From contig JBDHXV010000009.1 in assembly GCA_039810885.1 (NCBI GenBank), forward strand, positions 1 to 64,000: a DNA stretch of 64,000 bases. Direction: 5' to 3'. Below are positions 62,119 to 64,000 of the stretch, piece by piece. The stretch's first letter is position 1; every line of letters begins with the position of its first letter. A model generated the notes under the pieces. The model ran no database searches, was not told the origin of the DNA, and worked only from the letters and a program-made list of their open reading frames with translations. The position numbers and the translations under genes were made by a program. Source of the stretch: BJGO01 sp039810885 (lineage in GTDB: Bacteria > Bacteroidota > Bacteroidia > Chitinophagales > UBA10324).

Positions 62119-63015
62119 CTATGCTGCGTTTTGCGTTAGGGATTGAAGTGGAAATCCTTTTTGTGAGGAACGAACAAAAAGATTGGAACGGAAAGCCCGA
62201 CCCGATAGGGAAACGCCCAAATAGTCTTTACGGAATCCAACAATATAAATTCTTTCTCTATTTTGTGGAACGCCATACTCCTTTGCGTTTATAATTTGCG
62301 GTTCTGGAACAAAATAATCAAGGTCGTTGCGTAAAACATTTAAGATTGTTTCCAATGTTTTTCCTTTGTCGTGGCTTCTTAAACCTTTTACATTTTCTAA
62401 AAAGATTGCTTTGGGTTTGTGTTTTTTGATAATTTCTGCAACGTCAAAAAATAGTGTCCCTCTTGTGTCGTCAAAGCCCCCACGCTTGCCGGCAATTGAA
62501 AATGCTTGACAAGGAAAACCTGCACACAAAACATCAAAACCGTCCGGAATGAACATTTTAGTTTGTTCTTTAGTAATGTCACCAAATGGAACTTCACCAA
62601 AATTTGCTCTGTATGTTCTCTGTGCTTCTTTGTCCCACTCACTGGTAAAAACACATTTACCGCCTAAATTTTGCATTGCCATTCTGAAACCACCAATGCC
62701 GGCAAATAAGTCTATGAATTTGAATGTATAATTTTCAGGTGTTGGAAAAGGAACGTCATTTACTTCAAAAAGTAATTGTTGCAAAGCATCTTCTGCAACC
62801 ATTGAAAGATTGTTTTCTTCCTCTTGGAATTGAACATATTCCTTCAAATATTTCATAGCATCTTTCTTGAAATGCTTTGCTACTCCATTATCAATATTGT
62901 GGAGATAATGGGTAATCACAGCTTTCTTGTGATTAGCCGGAACTGCTTCAACTAATCTGATTTGAAACCGCTTTCCGTCAAACTCGTCAATTGATATTTT
63001 TTCTTTCAGTTTCAT
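62119..63015 (-). pseudogene. C5-cytosine DNA methyltransferase, 5' part of a split gene
   Basis: 298-codon frame with motifs I-VIII of C5 methyltransferases: FIDLFAGIGGFRMA (100-113), the catalytic PCQ in CAGFPCQAFSIAGKRGG (Cys169), ENVKGLRSHDKGKT (207-220) and VPQNRERIYIVGF (249-261). Homology ends at about Asp264; the rest is translated from the inserted element. Motifs IX-X are on the separate frame at 60660. Start overlaps the end of vsr by 29 bp. The fragment has the catalytic cysteine but lacks target recognition, so it is probably inactive alone. Confidence 0.88.
62133..62216 (-). repeat. Right structured end of the HNH element
   Basis: On the minus strand: outer stem GCGTT with AACGC; core CCTATCGGGTCGGGCT; apical hairpin CTTTTTGT/ACAAAAAG with loop TCGTTCCTC; AATCCCT before the outer stem closes. 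It is inverted relative to the left end. Read in frame it adds the foreign tail LGVSLSGRAFRSNLF and about 20 more residues to the methyltransferase fragment. Confidence 0.75.
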
Positions 63016-63418
63016 TTATAGTCTTTTGAATTTTATTAATGCACTTGTCTAGATTTTTTGTAATGTCTTTACCCCAAAATCTTAATACTTTCCAACCTTC
63101 TGCAATAAGTTTTTCGTTAACCTCATTTTCTCGCTCTATGTTGCGTTCAATTTTTGTCAGCCAAAATTCTTGATTGCTTTTATGGTCAAACTTTCTGGTT
63201 TCCCAATCTTTTCCGTGCCAAAACTCGCTGTCAACAAAAACAGCAAGTTTATATTTCTTAAAGGTTAAATCGGGCTTTCCAAAAACTGTTCTGTCATTCT
63301 TTCTATATCGCAAACCTTGAGCAAACAAAGCTTTTGCAAGAGCAGTCTCAATCTTAGAGCCGGAGGCTCTAATTGCTTGCATATTCTTTCTTCTTTGTTC
63401 TACAGTTAGCTTGTCCAT
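62987..63418 (-). CDS. vsr: Very short patch repair endonuclease (Vsr-type)
   Basis: Nicks DNA at T:G mismatches made by deamination of 5-methylcytosine, protecting genomes with a C5 methylase. Strings: LTVEQRRKNMQAIRASGSKIE, GLRYRKNDRTVFGKPDLTF, KKYKLAVFVDSEFWHGKDWE, NEKLIAEGWKVLRFWG. These match the family from memory, including the F-V-D/E-FWHG core. 143 residues, full length. Its end overlaps the methyltransferase start by 29 bp. Keeping vsr intact next to a split methylase suggests that the insertion is recent. Confidence 0.92.
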   Translation of the reverse strand: MDKLTVEQRRKNMQAIRASGSKIETALAKALFAQGLRYRKNDRTVFGKPDLTFKKYKLAVFVDSEFWHGKDWETRKFDHKSNQEFWLTKIERNIERENEVNEKLIAEGWKVLRFWGKDITKNLDKCINKIQKTINETERKNIN

Positions 63419-63422
63419 AGTT

Positions 63423-63662
63423 CTACTTTTCTACAACTTTAAATTCATAGTCAAGGAAAATTGAAAAGCGAACCAAATAGTCAACCGTAATACTGAATTT
63501 TCCGTTTTCAATTTTTGAAATTGTCGAACGGTTAATGTTCATCAGTTCTGCTAATTGTTCTTGGCTGTAACCTCTTTGTTCTCGAACAATTCTAATTTTG
63601 TCGCCAAGTTTTAGCCGATAATCTTTTATTTGATTTTCTGTTGCCGTTAATTCTGCGTTCAT
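63423..63662 (-). CDS. XRE-family regulator of the restriction-modification operon
   Basis: 79 residues from ATG 63662 (MNAELTATENQIKDYRLKLG). Helix-turn-helix: RIVREQRGYSQEQLAELMNI, NRSTISKIENGKFSITVDYL. I prefer this start since the longer reading from 63734 runs back through the end of the upstream gene. 4 bp before vsr, so it is probably the controller (C protein-like) timing nuclease versus methylase expression; this is inferred from position. Confidence 0.85.
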   Translation of the reverse strand: MNAELTATENQIKDYRLKLGDKIRIVREQRGYSQEQLAELMNINRSTISKIENGKFSITVDYLVRFSIFLDYEFKVVEK

Positions 63663-63673
63663 AGAATTGTATG

Positions 63674-64000
63674 TTAATTCACAAATAAAGTTCCTGTGTG
63701 TTCTGTGCCGTTTTCGTCTTGAATTGTAAGCCAAACATTAGTTTCAACTCCTTTAACTCCTTTTGTCAAATCGAGCATAATTTTCTGTTCGCTCACTTTT
63801 ACAACTTTTCCGTCGCTTGTGAATAGTCGGCTTTGTTGATAGTTACTTCGTGCCCTACAAGGCCAGAAGTGTCAACTTCAACAACTTCAAGGTCGTCAAG
63901 TAAAACAGCGTTGATAGGTGGAAATGAAAGTCCTGTGTTAAGAGCTTTAATATCTGCTCTTGGTCTTTCAACGTCTTCTTTGATTTCTAAAACAACGTAA
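63674..64000 (-). pseudogene. Gene of unknown function, partial at right edge and frameshifted
   Basis: Reading from the right edge, one frame gives YVVLEIKEDVERPRADIKAL, NTGLSFPPINAVLLDDLEVV and EVDTSGLVGHEVTIN, then stops at 63799. The neighbouring frame takes up RLFTSDGKVVKVSEQKIMLD and ends GTEHTGTLFVN-stop at 63674. One base missing near 63825 (AAC-AA-AGC for AAC-CAA-AGC) restores a single frame. No family recognised. It ends 11 bp before the XRE start, so it may be the first known member of that operon. Confidence 0.65.

Larger units (their letters stand above)
61060..62222 (-). mobile_element. Compact element: HNH nuclease and small ORF between inverted structured ends
   Basis: 1.16 kb inserted in the methyltransferase gene between motif VIII and the target-recognition region. 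Both ends share CCTATCGGGTCGGGCT (61069-61084, and inverted at 62194-62209) and each folds into a closed unit of 84-86 nt. Only two genes lie inside, overlapping by 4 bp; the second stop codon (61142-61144) is within the left end. No transposase, reverse transcriptase or known intron core is visible. Boundaries are set by where methyltransferase similarity ends. Confidence 0.75.

Noticed and set aside
61060..62222. Group I or group II intron with an HNH reading frame
   Set aside because: The two ends are inverted copies of each other, which is not the organisation of either intron class, and no reverse transcriptase or recognisable catalytic core was found. About 20-30 codons of the host gene are missing, so clean splicing would not restore it. 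Not fully excluded.
61060..62222. Intein in the methyltransferase
   Set aside because: The insert is not one continuous frame with the host gene, and it lacks intein splice motifs. The HNH gene has its own start and stop.

Overview
The window is a piece of a Bacteroidota chromosome, probably Chitinophagales or Sphingobacteriia-like (the order is an inference). Evidence: type IX secretion sorting tails (type A 'YPNP/FPNP' and a CHU_C-like type B domain), a bacillithiol gene tail (bshB1), a TonB-receptor-like barrel with a carboxypeptidase-type N domain, a Bacteroidota FbaB aldolase, and several -7 boxes of the TAnnTTTG type instead of sigma70 boxes. No rRNA, tRNA, CRISPR array or integrase gene was found.

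Bases 1-51.5 kb are ordinary core genome with short operons on both strands: smc, yajQ and a YjbR gene; a lolD-like/metal-receptor/fbaB/accD run; rpsO and pnp, each followed by a clear hairpin terminator; nfeD-floA; an LpxL-like acyltransferase and a DUF4920 lipoprotein; a large outer-membrane barrel; thyA-folA; a pseudouridine synthase with a cysteine-cluster protein; trmH-like, YitT and typA; a cyanophycin synthetase; a rhodanese-thioredoxin lipoprotein; a Na/Pi transporter; rlmH-rhomboid-threonine aldolase-acyltransferase; dprA; a two-component pair; relA/spoT-fur; ychF; and three secreted T9SS cargo genes, the last broken by a stop codon.

From about 52.8 kb to the right edge the character changes. 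All genes lie on the minus strand, many are broken, and most belong to conflict systems. In transcription order (right to left): a partial frameshifted gene; an XRE regulator, vsr and a C5-cytosine methyltransferase gene that is split by a compact 1.16-kb insertion (an HNH nuclease plus a 67-residue ORF between two inverted, structured ends); the rest of the methyltransferase and a putative restriction enzyme; a two-gene module of a PLD-domain membrane protein and a vWA-like lipoprotein; a HigBA-type toxin-antitoxin pair; a truncated IS3-family element; the 3' stub of a probable type IIG restriction-modification gene; a Fic protein with operator-like repeats; and a frameshifted gene coupled to it. 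Three palindromic repeats of 132-133 bp (55780-55912, 56712-56843, 59720-59851) sit just after the ends of successive gene groups, with YAAC-like and GTTA-like tips. That layout resembles an integron-type cassette array without a visible integrase.

The strongest candidates for something new are (1) the HNH element, whose two end structures show paired compensatory changes between copies; (2) the PLD/vWA module, a plausible membrane-linked defence pair; and (3) the 132-bp repeat family that appears to package these genes. Functions here are read from sequence and memory of families; no database search was run.
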